Source: Cricetomys ansorgei (lineage: Eukaryota > Chordata > Mammalia > Rodentia > Nesomyidae). From it: a DNA stretch of 64,000 bases. Positions 47,954 to 59,130 of this stretch are shown here, one piece after another (within the stretch, counting starts at the first letter, position 1; each line of letters starts with the position of its first letter). The translations under genes were made by a program, and so were the position numbers. The notes under the pieces are model-generated. The model was not told where the DNA came from, did not search any database, and saw nothing but the letters and a program-made list of their open reading frames with translations. The DNA lies in the NCBI GenBank assembly GCA_026225945.1, contig JAMJFZ010000199.1:66194501-66258500 (forward strand). Reading direction: 5' to 3'.

Positions 47954-48425
47954 CTGAAGGGGATTTATTAGATTAGGTTTTACAAGATTTTGTCTGGCTA
48001 GTCTAACAATGGCTGCCTCATACTGGAGATCCCCAGAATCCATTAGTTTTTAGTCCAAGAGGTTTTATATCTCAGCAGTCTCAACATGGCACTGAAAGGC
48101 CTAGAGGATTCCTGGAGATCTGCTGCTCTGCAGACTGCAATAGAATCCCAAAGAAGTTGATTCTAATACCTGGCAAGGAAAGTCACAGCAACAGGGGGGG
48201 AAAAAAAAGAACTTGCCAGCAAGAGTGAAGGCAATCAAGTTAAATTTTTCTTCTTCCATGTCTTTTTATCTGGGCTGCAACCAGAAGGCGCTGGCCAGAC
48301 TTAGTGTGGGTCTTTCTGCTTCAGAAAATCTGATCAAGAAAACACTGCACAGGAGCTTCAGTTTTAATTGATTCCAGAGGCAGACATGTTGACAACTAAA
48401 TTAGTCATTGCAGGGTGACACAGAA
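47870..48425 (-). repeat. rodent LTR-like repeat
   Basis: After an A-rich/CA block it shows GGGGATTTATTAGATTAGGT, GTCTAACAATGGCTGCCTCA, GATCCCCAGAATCCATTAGT, AATCCCAAAGAAGTTGATTC, CTTCTTCCATGTCTTTTTAT, GAAGGCGCTGGCCAGACTTA and the end GTTGACAACTAAATTAGTCA. I know this order from a common rodent LTR-class repeat but cannot give its subfamily. It is near full length and non-coding. Confidence 0.7.
47912..47950 (+). repeat. (AC)n microsatellite
   Basis: 39-bp AC run at the left edge of the LTR-like repeat. Confidence 0.97.
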
Positions 48426-48999
48426 GCGTACCTTAACTATAGTTCTATACTTTATCTGAGTCTAAAACAAAGAACTAATTCAAACACATCTCAGAGTCTT
48501 TAACTGGCCTGGTGCATTGATTCCAAGAGATACACCCTTGACTTTGCTCCCTCCAGATGACCCAGCAATTGTCTCTGAAAACCTTGTTCTAAGCCTTCCC
48601 TTACACTTGTTTGGTTCTGACTCTGATTTCTTCCTGAATTTTATTTCTTATTCATCACATTCTTAGGTCAAATTTACGGAGTGCGAGGTGAGACAATGAG
48701 TCACAAAATAATAACGTGAAGGGGATCTGACTATCAGCTATGCCAAGGTCACCAGCTAGATTTAGCACTTGGAAAATACCTGAGGGATATGTACCTCAGG
48801 TGACCTGTGGAAGAGACACTGAGTCTCACATACTGAAATGCTTGTTTGAAGTAATGTGCAGGTAGAAGCCTAACAAGATAAATCCTAGAGTGAATGAGGT
48901 AGTTTACAAAGGAATACAAAAGTGGTCCAAATCATACTACATACGAGTCTCCCAAAATTCAAAACAGAATGAATATTCAAATGAGACAAATAAATTGAT
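48426..48999. other. unassigned sequence
   Basis: Nothing recognised. A consensus AP-1-type TGAGTCA lies near 48697. Confidence 0.4.
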
Positions 49000-49105
49000 A
49001 ATGTGTGTATGGTGTGTGTGCGGACATGACAAGGTGCATACGTGAAAGTCAGAAGACAGCTTTATGGAGTCAGTTCTTTCCATACACTTTCGTATGAGTT
49101 CTGGA
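49000..49105 (-). repeat. fragment of tRNA-derived rodent SINE
   Basis: GGTGTGTGTGCGGACATGAC, AAAGTCAGAAGACAGCTTTA, TGGAGTCAGTTCTTTCCATA and ATGAGTTCTGG match the antisense 3' two-thirds of the B2/B3-like SINE with GGACAACTTGCAGGAGTCGG. The head is missing. Confidence 0.6.
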
Positions 49106-49309
49106 AATAACAAGAGAATATAGGAGTATCAATAACATGAGCAAAGCACTTTCTTTTTATAAGTACAAGGAGATGCAATTTATAGCCGCAAACTAACAAG
49201 AATCTGTAAGGCAAGGTGATCTTCATGTCATTGATCAAGAACAGAGGAAATTCTCACAGAAATGAAAATGTTCTGGAATCTTCTTGAAGATGCATCCACT
49301 AACATGTGC

Positions 49310-49425
49310 TGAAGCTGCACATCACAGCCAGCAATTCTGTTGCTCAGGTACCCTGAGAAGTTCTTGCCTTGTGCTCCAGGAAGCATGTCCAAGTATGTTT
49401 ATATTAAAAAAAAAAATGACAATGC
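49310..49425 (+). mobile_element. old L1 (L1M-type) ORF2 fragment
   Basis: CAGCCAGCAATTCTGTTGCT, AGGTACCCTGAGAAGTTC, CAGGAAGCATGTCCAAGTAT and GTTTATATTAA resemble the conserved L1 ORF2 segment CCCAGCAATTCCACTTCTAGGTATATACCC ... ACATGTACAAGAATGTTCATA. It is short and frame-disrupted. Confidence 0.55.
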
Positions 49426-49837
49426 TGGTGAAAACATATTTAATAAAGTTAGAGGCTCACATAAACTGTGCAATAATCATTCAATGAAATGTTTCCTAAG
49501 AGTGAGATAGGAGTCATTCTTCATCTACCTTCGATCATCATAATATGTTATAACATTCCTTTATGTGCTAAAAACTTAATAAATATTTGGTTGAACACTT
49601 CAAAAGACTGGTAACACACACAAAGACCCATGTGGCTTTGCTCACTATGAGACTGTTGCCAACATTAGTATAAAGTCTTCATGAGAATAAAGAAAATGAA
49701 AATGAGAACTATTTAATGGACACAAGAAAATGGAAGTAAAGTGGGAGAAAAAGAACTGGAAGGAAAGAAAAAAATGTCGATGAAATTCAAATGGGAGGAG
49801 GGGGAAGGGCATGAAAACTGGTTACAGATGCAACCAT

Positions 49838-50015
49838 TGGAAGCCAGTGCGATGATTCCATAGGTGAAGAGCTTGCCCTTAAACCTGATAACCTGAGTCT
49901 ATTCCCAGAACTCGTATGAAGGGGGAAGGAAAGGACTGACTCCATAAAGCTGTTTGCTGATCTCCACATGTGCACCTTCTCATGTGCACACACACACCAT
50001 ACACATATAATAACA
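49838..50015 (+). repeat. tRNA-derived rodent SINE (B2/B3-like group)
   Basis: GAAGCCAGTGCGATGATTCC, AGGTGAAGAGCTTGCCCTTA, AACCTGATAACCTGAGTCTA, AAGGACTGACTCCATAAAGC and CTGATCTCCACATGTGCAC with a CA-rich end follow the family order. The A and B boxes are degenerate. Confidence 0.8.
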
Positions 50016-50174
50016 CATAGCCTCATCAAAATGTGCAAGCATTCTGTTAAAAATTTCTACAAATTTTTTTGAGCATCCTTGTCATTACCATAAAGAAGAT
50101 ATGCCCACTTACACTTTAAAGATGAGATTTTGCTGAAATTAAATGCTTGATTAAGAATGCAGTGGGGTGGTGGG

Positions 50175-50395
50175 AAGCTGAAGAGATGGCTCATCAGCTA
50201 AGAGCATTTGTTGCTCTTGAAGAGTACCAGAGTTTGATTCTCTGGACACACATAATAGCTAACAACTACCTGTAACTGCAGTTCTTGGGGATCCAATGCT
50301 CTCTTCTGACTTCTTTGGATACCGGTCATAGATGTGGTACACAAACATACATACAGGCAAAGCATTCATATAAATAAATTATTATAAATAATTCT
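50175..50395 (+). repeat. B3-type SINE, near full length
   Basis: AGCTGAAGAGATGGCTCATC (head), AGCTAAGAGCATTTGTTGCT, AGAGTTTGATTCTCTGGACA, CTGTAACTGCAGTTCTTGGG, GATCCAATGCTCTCTTCTGA, CAAACATACATACAGGCAAA and an ATAAATAAATTAT tail are in order. Confidence 0.93.
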
Positions 50396-52174
50396 TTAGA
50401 AAATATTTTATTAAAAGAATACAGAGAGGTCAAATGGGAGTGGGAGAAGGGGAGTTAGTGGATTATCTTAAAGAAAAAGAATAGAAGAAATAAGAGGAAG
50501 GACACATAGGTGAAACGAGGGGAGATTTTCACTAGAATGACGGTTATAACAATAACATCTGTGGAAAAAAGTGTTTAAATAAATATCATTACACTTTTAA
50601 GGAACTATGCCAACAGATGTAAGCTGTGTTCACCATACCTACAAAAGGCATACACAAGGAGCAGTTTACTTTCTGTGCTTTATAGCTGTTGAGGAAAAGA
50701 AATGCCTGATCCATTGGCCCCTTCTTTGAGTATGGTCACTTTGTCTAGTCCCCGACCATGTTTTTAGTACTTGACCTGGCAAGTCATCATGACAGTGCAG
50801 ATTTGGGTCATGACCTCAAATGACAGACAAGACATAGAAGCTGATGAAGATAAGAAGATAAAGAAAACTTTTTGCCAATAGCAGTTGAGCTGACGTATGA
50901 GATATAAAAATTCCAACTGTGCGTCACTAAAATATCCCTACACGATTTTTCTCTGGAATACAAACTGTGCCATATAATATGAGGATCTGTACATGTAGAA
51001 CTGAGGAGAAGAAGTTAGTAATGTTGAGAATTCTACTGAGTTGGCTAATTGTGTTTAGATGCTTTCGCTAGGAGGAGTGATAAGTGACTGTTGAAAAGGA
51101 GAAAGGTTTGGTTTCAATCTTGGACAAAGATGGTTTGCGGCAGAAGCTTCTGCTTCATAGCAATTCAGCTCCTACATGGTAGCTGGAAGAATGAACCATA
51201 TTGCTGGGTTTAATGGTGAGATGATGACTCCTATTTCAGGATGGCAATCTGAAGCAAATGTGAAGAACCACTGTTTGTCTTGTACAGGCTGGCCTGTGTG
51301 GCCACACAGAGTCACCATCTGTTCTCTTGGCTCTGTTCATTTCTTTAGCATTTGATAACATGAACAACTAACTTCTTAGCAGTTTATTCACAGCTGTCCT
51401 GGGACACATACTTAGATTTAGAGATTTTTGTCTCCCTATCACTATTTTAGTAGCTACTTTCTAAGTAAATATATCCTTTATTTGAATCTATGTGCGTGTA
51501 TAGAAGAAGTGTATGGACCCTGTCTTGGCATATACCAGAATTAGAAACCCAGTCAAGTGGATCAAATCAGGTAAAAACTCTAATAGGGAGGTTAAAGTAA
51601 CTATACATGAAAATGAAGGCCTATTTTACTGAATTCTGTGAGTGTAAAAGGTAAAGTAAACTTTAAAAAAATCTGTCAGTAAGAACAAAATACATTTCTT
51701 TGATATAGTTATGTTTATAATTTCACCCATAAATGGATCTTAGAAAGTTTAATAAAATGAGCCACATCATGAGTTGTTGTTGTCTGGCAGAGCTTAGTCA
51801 AGGGCCGTCCAGTGTCAAGATTCTATTCTTATACAATCCTTATAAGTCTTTGCACACAAAATGAACTTGATGTGTTCATTCTTTGTCTAAAACCTAAGAT
51901 ATGGTCCAAGACTTACTAGAAAATTTCTAGATAGGGTTTCAGATCATGAGATGAATATGCCTCCCTTGGTCACACCATGCATAGTTATTATAGCCTCCTC
52001 TAAGACCTCTGATTTGTCTCTGATGCACTTCCCTGACTATGGCCTGGTCACTAACCGACTCCACTAATTTGGAGTCAGGAAAGGACAGCTTGTAGGCCCC
52101 TTTCCAACTTTCTCCCATTAAAGCCTATCCCACTGGAATTGATTGACTTTATATCCTGAAGGCAGAACTATTTC
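50396..52174. other. unassigned sequence
   Basis: No repeat or gene was recognised. Two TGACCT nuclear-receptor-type half sites lie near 50773 and 50812. Confidence 0.4.
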
Positions 52175-52310
52175 CTGAGTTCAATAAATATTCATTGACT
52201 ATATAAAGTATACCTAAGCCCATGCTGGCAATACAGACAGAGAGAGAGTTAGATTTAGTCCTCCCTTCCTCTTTAAGCATATACATTTTGATGGAGATTT
52301 TCTTACTTTC
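52175..52310 (+). repeat. MIR/L2-type old repeat
   Basis: GAGTTCAATAAATATTCATT, GACTATATAAAGTATACCTA, AATACAGACAGAGAGAGAGT and TTTAGTCCTCCCTTCCTC fit the widespread TTCAACAAATATTTATTGAG ... GGGGATACAG ... TCCCTGCCCTCA pattern of an L2/MIR end. Family assignment is loose. Confidence 0.5.
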
Positions 52311-52654
52311 TATTTTAAAGTCAATTATTATGTTTTGTGAAACAAGCAATTATGATCCTATTGTTTAAGAAAGCTTAATTTATAAAAAATGAAATTCTAT
52401 TTTACATTTTAATTATTTTTGCATGGATATTTTACGTAATAGAATAAGGATTCCTGTTAATTTACACACAAGCTTTGAAGCAGAGACTTTCTGGGCTTGA
52501 CTATGCACATTTCATGGAGCTTAACCTGTAATCGCCCCAATGCGTTTGGTCGTCACTACTCAACTCTGTATCCTCTATAAACACGGTCATTGTGAATGGC
52601 TTCCCACTAATTTGAGACAAAAAGAGATGACCTGATATGTCTATCGTAAATGCC

Positions 52655-53090
52655 TTTTTTAAAATTTTATTTTTGAGATTATAATTACATCATTTTGCAC
52701 TTCCCTTTTCTCTTTCCAAACCCTCCTGTGTACCCTAACTCCTGATTTCATTTAATTCCAATATATACTTAATATATAAATACAAACTATTCCTTGTATG
52801 TATATATTTTCAGGGCTAAAATTTTGATATTAGATAACCAATTACTATACTCTTTTCTCAGGAAGACTATTTTTTCCTCTCAGCTTTCCTTAGTTGCCTG
52901 AAGTTCTTTGTCTAGAATAGAGGCCTCAAGAAATTCCAACTTCCATGTTAGCATGTCAATTGGTGTCACATTTCAGCAGCCTTGTTGGTGAGATTCCATT
53001 TGTATAACTTCTGACATTTCTAGGAGACACAGTCTCACAACAAAATCCTTGTTTGTTCCTCTGACTATTATAATCTTCCATTGTAGAAAA
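52655..53090 (-). mobile_element. Lx-type L1 3' end, antisense
   Basis: Antisense landmarks in perfect order: TTTTGAGATTATAATTACAT with CATTTTGCAC, TGATATTAGATAACCAATTA, TCCTTAGTTGCCTGAAGTTC with TTTGTCTAGAATAGAGGCCT, CCATGTTAGCATGTCAATTG, CTTCTGACATTTCTAGGAGA and CACAGTCTCACAACAAAATC. It runs from the tail (left) toward the 5' side (right). Confidence 0.92.
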
Positions 53091-53094
53091 CTGC

Positions 53095-53175
53095 AACTGA
53101 TCAAAATTAAAAATTTTGGAGCACAGTTCCAGCTGATACCTCTACAATACAACTCCTGTACTGGACATATTCTCA
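53095..53175 (+). mobile_element. inverted 5' piece of the adjacent L1
   Basis: CCAGCTGATACCTCTACAAT followed by ACAACTCCTGTACTGG matches the sense orientation of the L1 UTR segment that normally lies just upstream of the part at 52655-53090. The two pieces are therefore head-to-head, as in an L1 insertion with a 5' inversion. Confidence 0.55.
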
Positions 53176-53359
53176 GAGATAAACATTTTTAAAATAAACA
53201 CATGCTAAAATAGCAGCCAGAATTTTCTTTTTAGCAAGTCTTGTACTAAATCATATTAGTCTATTGTGAAAACATACCTTAAAGACCATTTAACAGAGTA
53301 ACAACAGCAATAAAGACCAGTGGTGTTCACAATTGTGTTAAGGAGCAAAATACAATCAA
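53176..53359. other. unassigned sequence
   Basis: Nothing recognised. Confidence 0.35.
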
Positions 53360-53450
53360 GAAGGCATTATTCTAAAGAACCAGAGTCAGAGATGTTAAGG
53401 AAATTATCCATGGTTGTCACATCATTGGTAACTGGAAATCTGTTCTCCTT
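53360..53450 (-). repeat. MIR SINE fragment
   Basis: Antisense MIR: CAGAGTCAGAGATGTTAAGG, AAATTATCCATGGTTGTCAC and ATCATTGGTAACTGGAAATC (family CAGAGAGGTTAAGTAACTTGCCCAAGGTCACACAGC). Confidence 0.55.
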
Positions 53451-54559
53451 CAGTTAGCTCCCATTCTATCATCCCTTATTCAGTGAATAGTAATCAAACA
53501 TCCATTATGCACCTGAAATTATGCTCAGAATGAGGTACTCCAGAAGCCCAAGAAGCAGGAAATATTTACTAAAAAGAATACCCTGTGAGTAAATTATAGA
53601 ATAGGGTAAGGAATAGAAACTGTGTGGTTGGCTATAGAATAACAGGAAGGATACATTACATGGCCTGATTGTGGTAGAATTTGCAAAGTGCATAGAAAAG
53701 AAAGTGGGGATTGATATTTTAAAAAGAGCAAAGCCAAGGACATGATTTTAAAAAGAGAGCTTGTGTCTAGAAATACATTTGAAAGACATAGTGTGCCTGG
53801 AACACAGAAACTAGGGCCCAGATTCTGAGGATGGATTTTGAGATCACAAAAAAATAAAAAAATAAAAATGACGGGTTTCATAGACCACACCAAAGTGCTG
53901 GGATTTTATTGGAAGAAGGATGGGAAGTTATTAAGAAAGTTTATGTTTGGGGGCAGATAAAAGTTTTATCTGTTCAAATATCTGATTATTTAAAAGTTTA
54001 TGTCATGTGCAGCAAGCAAAACTACCCATGGGTATAAAGTGCCTGGCAGTATTTTGGAACATAAGAAGAACTCTGGAAATATAAGGCACTAGTGGAAACA
54101 ATAAAATTCTTCATTTCCTGAGTTGAGAATATCCATTTAGTTTTGAGAGTTAGTGAGTTTTGACTGGTGTCTTCACAGAACTGTCTCCTTGGCAAGGCCC
54201 CTGAAGCACGGGGTGTAAATCACAGAGACAAATGCCAGTGAGGGACTACCTGAACAGTGACAAGGCAGTAATGCCCTGGTTAGGGAAGGTGAACTAGAGA
54301 AACAGCAGAGTTGAGAACTGTGTTAAAGCCATAGAAAGGTTCCCTAGAAGAAGAGAAGAACCTGCTTATTCTATACTCGGCTTTAGATCCGTGTTTGGAC
54401 AAAGGTTTGTTTCTCTTGGATAAGTTCTTAAATTCCTTCGTTATTCCCAGATCTTTTATGATTCCTTCAGTGGTTCATGTCATTAGGCTGCTCTTACTGA
54501 TACATATGGTAGTGACCTAGAGGAATATTCCTTAACGTCCCATAGTGCAGCAGTGAGAT
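53451..54559. other. unassigned sequence
   Basis: No repeat or gene was recognised. Minus-strand frames at 53505-53893 are without motif. Confidence 0.4.
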
Positions 54560-54810
54560 TTATTTTATATATTTTGAATGTACATTTTATTCATAACGTA
54601 TTGTGATTATAGTCATTTCTATTAATCTATGACATCCTCCTGCCTTTCCCTCTGAACCTCTCCCAATTTCTACCTAATCTCCTTCTAACTACATCATTAG
54701 AGAAAATGACACCTTCCCCCAGAAGCCTATAGTGTCTTAACAAGGGGTGAGGCCTCCTGAGCAATTCTTTTATCCATAGGGAAATATTGCAATGCCCACT
54801 ACTTATCTTT
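54560..54810 (-). mobile_element. L1 3' UTR fragment, antisense
   Basis: CATCCTCCTGCCTTTCCCTC, CCTTCCCCCAGAAGCCTATA, TCTTAACAAGGGGTGAGGCC and TCCTGAGCAATTCTTTTATC recall the antisense rodent L1 UTR (CCCCCAGCAACCATCAA ... GCTAGGGGTGGGGGCCTCCTGAG). Truncated. Confidence 0.65.
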
Positions 54811-56269
54811 TTGGGAAAAATATTTTTGCCTTTACATCATGGGAATTTTCAAATAGACACAACTTAGAGAAATCAGTAGGATGAGTCTTCAAATTCCCAA
54901 GTCTCAGTTCGGGCTATAATAAACCTTAGGCCAGTCTCACTTGAAGACCTCCTTTTCTTGAGTATTTTGAATAAAATCCTGGGCACCTTAAGTAGTCACT
55001 CATGAGGCTACAGAATAATCCATAAAGCCATTTTTCTTCTTTGGTTTTGTCACTACCCATTGCAAAAAAACAGCTGAGGAAGTCTTTGTCAGCTCTTGAT
55101 TGGCTGAACTTCTTGTCACTTCTGGACCACCATTCTTGGGACAAGTGTTCTCTTAATGTGAGATATTTGCTAGGAACTTTACCTAGGAAAGTGGACTCAG
55201 TATCCCCAGAAGCGCTTTGTCAGATTGGACCTACATTCTGTATTTCTTAGTCATTTAAAAATTCTTGAAAAAAAAATCTTCTTCATATTCTTAAACTGGG
55301 AACTCTATGACATAACGATTTAATGGCAGAATGTATCAATTAAGGCATCTGGTTAGGATAATATGGAGGAGTCAATTCTTTAATCATTTCCTGAGGTGAT
55401 GTGAGCTGATTCAAAATTTCTCACCAACCTATCTTTGGATACTTCCCTATGATGAGGACCTACTTTTACCTGCAAGAGGAGGAAGTCAATAAGGATGTTT
55501 GGAGGAGTAATTTGAAAGAATCATTTAAGACATCTGTCTGCCCCCTGGTTCTGACCCATAGCAAGGAGTGGTGATCTGTTGTGGCATAAATATTAGATAG
55601 TGACAAATAACAGTGACATTTTGTCAGAAGCAAAGACATGACTCAGACCCAGCAACCTGGCAAAGATGAGTGCCAGTGTTTGGTGACAAATGACTTGAAT
55701 CTGACAACACGCTTCACGGCATGGACTTTCATCCATCACAGAGATATTTTTTAAAAGAAATCATAGAACACAAAGCACTCAACTTTCAAAATTTGGTGAC
55801 AGGAGATGGAAAGTGAGGAAAAAGAAAGCCAGAGGCAGAGACAAAGACAGAGAGCCTGCATTGCAAAAGAGTGGCTCTCATTTTATTTTAAGGTTCTCAT
55901 TTTTCAACATTCTTACACTCCATAATTCAATAGTATACTTGGGTCAGCCCTTCATGTGAATTTATGAAAGCTGAGTGAATTGGGAGAGGAGTCTGTAAGG
56001 CAGTGATAAAGCCCAGTCCTGATCATCAAAGGTTAAGGGAGACTCATCATATATATTTTTTGTAAGTATATATTTATGTATATGAGTTTGTGTAAGTTTA
56101 CTATATATATCTTTACTTTGTGTAAGACAGTCTGGCAACCCAATAAGATGGACTTGTAATAATAATATTTAATAGAAGTCAGTCATGCATAGTGAAATTA
56201 CTTTGAATTTTAAAAAATATGTCTTTTAGTTCAAACATATTATAAGCTTTCTAATCCCCAGGTTTCTAT
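54811..56269. other. unassigned, repeat-poor sequence
   Basis: No interspersed repeat was recognised over about 1.4 kb. Overlapping frames of 69-72 codons on both strands at 54926-55250 have no motif. Confidence 0.4.
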
Positions 56270-56440
56270 CTTTATTCATACATCAAATATTCATTAAATA
56301 CTGTGATGGAATAAACATTATTTTGGGTCTCAAGACACAGCAGTGCACAGGAGAGAATGAGGGCTCTCCCTCTAAAGCAACTCCGGAGACAGGATGCAAA
56401 AAGTAAACAAGTTAAAATTAAAGTCATGATAAGCTTAGTA
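56270..56440 (+). repeat. MIR/L2-type old repeat
   Basis: TTCATACATCAAATATTCAT, TAAATACTGTGATGGAATAA, CAGCAGTGCACAGGAGAGAA, GGGCTCTCCCTCTAAAGCAA and AAAAAGTAAACAAGTTAAAA follow the pattern TTCATTCAACAAATATTTATTGAG ... GCAGTGAACAAAACAG ... CCCTGCCCTCATGGAGC. Confidence 0.55.
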
Positions 56441-56511
56441 TTATTCACAAGCAAAATAAAATAAGTTACTTTGAAATGATTGATTAGGTCATAGTCAAGG
56501 GTTAATGAAAT

Positions 56512-56514
<3 letters not shown>

Positions 56515-56551
<37 letters not shown>

Positions 56552-56566
56552 TGTATGTGTGTGTGT
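56515..56566 (+). repeat. (TG)n microsatellite
   Basis: 52-bp TG run with two TA interruptions. Confidence 0.97.
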
Positions 56567-56604
56567 AGGGTATATAGCAATTGCATTTGTTCCTCAACTA
56601 TACT

Positions 56605-56785
56605 GTATTTTATTGAGACAGGGTTTCTTCCTGATCCTAGACCTCACTGATTTGCTGGGCTACTTAGCCAATAACCTTCATAGATCTACCTCTGTATACA
56701 GCATTTACATGAGACCACCAGAACTCATTCCTTCTGCCTAAAGGTTAGACACACTTTACTGAGTGATTTCCCAGACTTAGGAAGC
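56605..56785 (-). repeat. B4-type SINE
   Basis: Antisense B4: ATTGAGACAGGGTTTCTTCC, TGATCCTAGACCTCACTGAT, TTGCTGGGCTACTTAGCCAA, AGATCTACCTCTG, then after a deletion CAGAACTCATTCCTTCTGCC and CACACTTTACTGAGTGATTT. The 7SL-like and tRNA-like parts of the composite SINE are both present. Confidence 0.75.
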
Positions 56786-56814
56786 AATTTTTAAAATATT
56801 ATATATTTATTTAT

Positions 56815-57015
56815 TTTTGTGTAATTGGGAATTGAAACCATCTACAGTCTCACACAAGCTGAGCAAGGGTTTTCCTGAGGAAATATGCCTAGCCTTCATA
56901 TTACAGGTTTGCTTTTGTACAAAGTTTTGCTCTACTGCCAAAGCTGAGATTGAACTTTCACTGTGCCCCAGGCTGGCCTTGAATAGCTGGAATTTCAAGC
57001 TTGGACCACAGAGCT
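56815..57015 (-). repeat. RSINE1/B4-type SINE
   Basis: TTGGGAATTGAAACCATCTA, AGTCTCACACAAGCTGAGCA, AGGGTTTTCCTGAGGAAATA (family GGGATTGAACCCAGGGCC ... CATGCTAGGCAAGC) and CCCCAGGCTGGCCTTGAATA match the antisense of rodent composite SINEs. It is diverged, with a partial internal duplication possible. Confidence 0.6.
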
Positions 57016-57674
57016 CAGCTTGTAATATACTCAAGATTGGCTACATACATAAAATGCTGAAGCGATAGAAATTTTACCAAGACTTTAACAATAAGAATGT
57101 CAGGAAGAACTGGGAAAAAGGTCTCTTAATGCTAAAGAACTGGGATTTTCCAGAAGGGAATAAAGAGAAGTATGCTAGGAAGTCAAGTCCCCCTCCATTA
57201 TAAACTCTCCCAGTCAGGTTTCTGGTTAGCCTAGGTTAACAAATATGAGTGTGTTATTGACCCACCAAGAAATCTTGAAAAGTACATGTGGCAAAGGCTG
57301 ACGATCATGTGAATTTGTCATAGGAGGAATCAAAGCCTTCCTCTAACTTAAAGTAAAATGGTGCTGAACCCTTAAGTAGAGCATCACCACCCTGAGCACA
57401 CCAATATACCATACTGTGTCTCATCCTGGTGTAAGCATGTACAGAAAGGCTTTGCAAATAACAACATTCAGCCAAAAAAGACCAACACCACTGCATAAAT
57501 CTGAAGTGGTTGCTATTTTTTCTATAGCAAAAATAATTTTTACTTTCTTTTTAAAGATTATAATCCTAGGAATACAAAGCATCAAACTCTAGATTTTTGA
57601 GATCGTTGAGACATATTGTATAACCAATAACCAATTTATATAATATGTCTCACAAATGTTAAGACAATACTGAT

Positions 57675-57791
57675 GCTTTTTTATAGTTTTTGGGATTATA
57701 AAATAATTACATCATCCCCTTCCTTCTCTTTTCCTCCTCTAACCCTTCTCATGTACTCTCCTATTGCACACACACGGACGCACACACACGT

Positions 57792-57836
<45 letters not shown>

Positions 57837-58000
57837 GTATGTGTGTTCCTAAAGAAGTAAATACAACTTCTCAGTCCATATAATGTTACTTGTGTATATA
57901 TGTATTCAGGAATGACCAATATGTTGGGCAACTATTTGCTTGATTAAAAGCATATTTCCTCTAGGCTTGTACATCTATCCTATTCCTCTGTACTAATATA
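57675..58000 (-). mobile_element. Lx-type L1 3' end, antisense
   Basis: GGGATTATAAAATAATTACA with TCATCCCCTTCC, CCTAACCCTTCTCATGTACT-like text, the CA/TG block, CAGTCCATATAATGTTACTT and GTATTCAGGAATGACCAATA reproduce the antisense Lx 3' end order. The match fades after about 57990. Confidence 0.8.
57767..57832. repeat. (CA)n followed by (TG)n, inverted dinucleotide tract
   Basis: CACACACACGGACGCACACA passes through ACACGTGTGT into about 40 bp of TG. The CA-to-TG switch makes the centre palindromic and the whole 66 bp nearly alternating purine-pyrimidine. Confidence 0.95.
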
Positions 58001-58447
58001 AATCATTCTTAAAAATAGCCACCTCAGTGCTCTTCCAGAGACACTACATAAATCACATCATTTGCTTTCCCAAATTACATCTGCCAAAGGCTTTAAAGTA
58101 CATCAGAGAGTTTGGCTTATCTACCACATCTAATATATATTACAAGCTGCACCCACTGGTGAAAACTTGTAAACTCAGGTAACCAAGATTAGACTGGGCC
58201 ACTCTAGGAGATCAAATCCAAATTAGGAAAATGAGTAGAACCTCACTGAACTTTCATTCAAGATATTTGTATTATTGAACCAAAGAAGTGACAGACAGTG
58301 TTGTTTATTATATTACTTCATCAATGAGGAAGGTAAGTACTTAGTGCTCCTATCATTACATAACTTGTGCTCAATTGGTACAGACATAATTATATACCAG
58401 CACAGGTAAAAACAATAACACAATATTGTGTTAGAAGTAATACTCAA
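58001..58447. other. unassigned sequence
   Basis: Nothing recognised. Confidence 0.4.
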
Positions 58448-58490
58448 GAGTTGGAGGGAAGACTTAATGGCTTAGAATACTTACCATGTA
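58448..58490 (+). repeat. B4 SINE, head part (split copy)
   Basis: GAGTTGGAGGGAAGACTTAA, TGGCTTAGAATACTTACCAT corresponds to the tRNA-like head of B4 (GGTTGGGGAGATGGCTCAGTGG ... GTGCTTGCCATG). The rest of the SINE resumes at 58841 after an inserted LTR. Confidence 0.75.
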
Positions 58491-58493
58491 TAG

Positions 58494-58836
58494 TGGTTAC
58501 TTTTGTATTGCTGTGATAAAATACCATGAACAATGAAACTTGTATAAGAAATTTATTTTGCTTTATAGTTCTGGGCAGAAGAGTATAGAGGCATGGCAAC
58601 AAGAGGAAGGCATGAAGGCAGGTGCAAAAGGCTAAGGGCTCACATTCTCATGCATTCACAAAGCAGTGCATGTACTGGATGTAAGATGAGATTATATATA
58701 CTGAAAGACAACCCCAGGGAGATCCTTCTTCTAATAAACACACCTCTTAAATTTTCCCAAACAGCACCACCAACTGGGAGCCAAGTGTTTACATTTCTAA
58801 GCCTATGGGGGGGGCATTCTCATTTAATCTATTACA
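58494..58836 (-). repeat. rodent MaLR-type solitary LTR inserted in B4
   Basis: TGGTTACTTTTGTATTGCTG, TGATAAAATACCATGAACAA, TAAGAAATTTATTTTGCTTT, TATAGTTCTGGGCAGAAGAG, AACAGCACCACCAACTGGGA, GCCTATGGGG and a terminal CATTCTCATTTAATCTATTA-CA read as the antisense of a common rodent LTR that begins TG and ends CA. It has no coding content. I see no clear target-site duplication. Confidence 0.8.
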
Positions 58837-58840
58837 ATTT

Positions 58841-59130
58841 GCAAGCCTGAGATCCTGAATTCAGACTTCCAGGACCCACATAAAATTATTGGTGTGACCA
58901 CATGTGCCTATAGCATCAGCACTGTCAAAATCAGAGATGGGAAGATTACTGGGGATCACCAGTCTTCAGCCTAATTCTAGTTCAGTGTGAGACTCTGTCT
59001 TAAAGGAATAAGATAGAGAGACACAAAAGAATAAAAAGTAAGAATACAAAATCTGGCATTATTCTCTGGCCTTGCACACACACACATGTGTATATATCAT
59101 ACACACACACATTCACACAATGTTCAAGCA
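58841..59130 (+). repeat. B4 SINE, main part (split copy)
   Basis: GCAAGCCTGAGATCCTGAAT, TCAGACTTCCAGGACCCACA, TAGCATCAGCACTGTCAAAA, ATGGGAAGATTACTGGGGAT, AGTGTGAGACTCTGTCTTAA and CTCTGGCCTTGCACACACAC continue the B4 begun at 58448. The element ends in CA-rich sequence. Confidence 0.82.
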
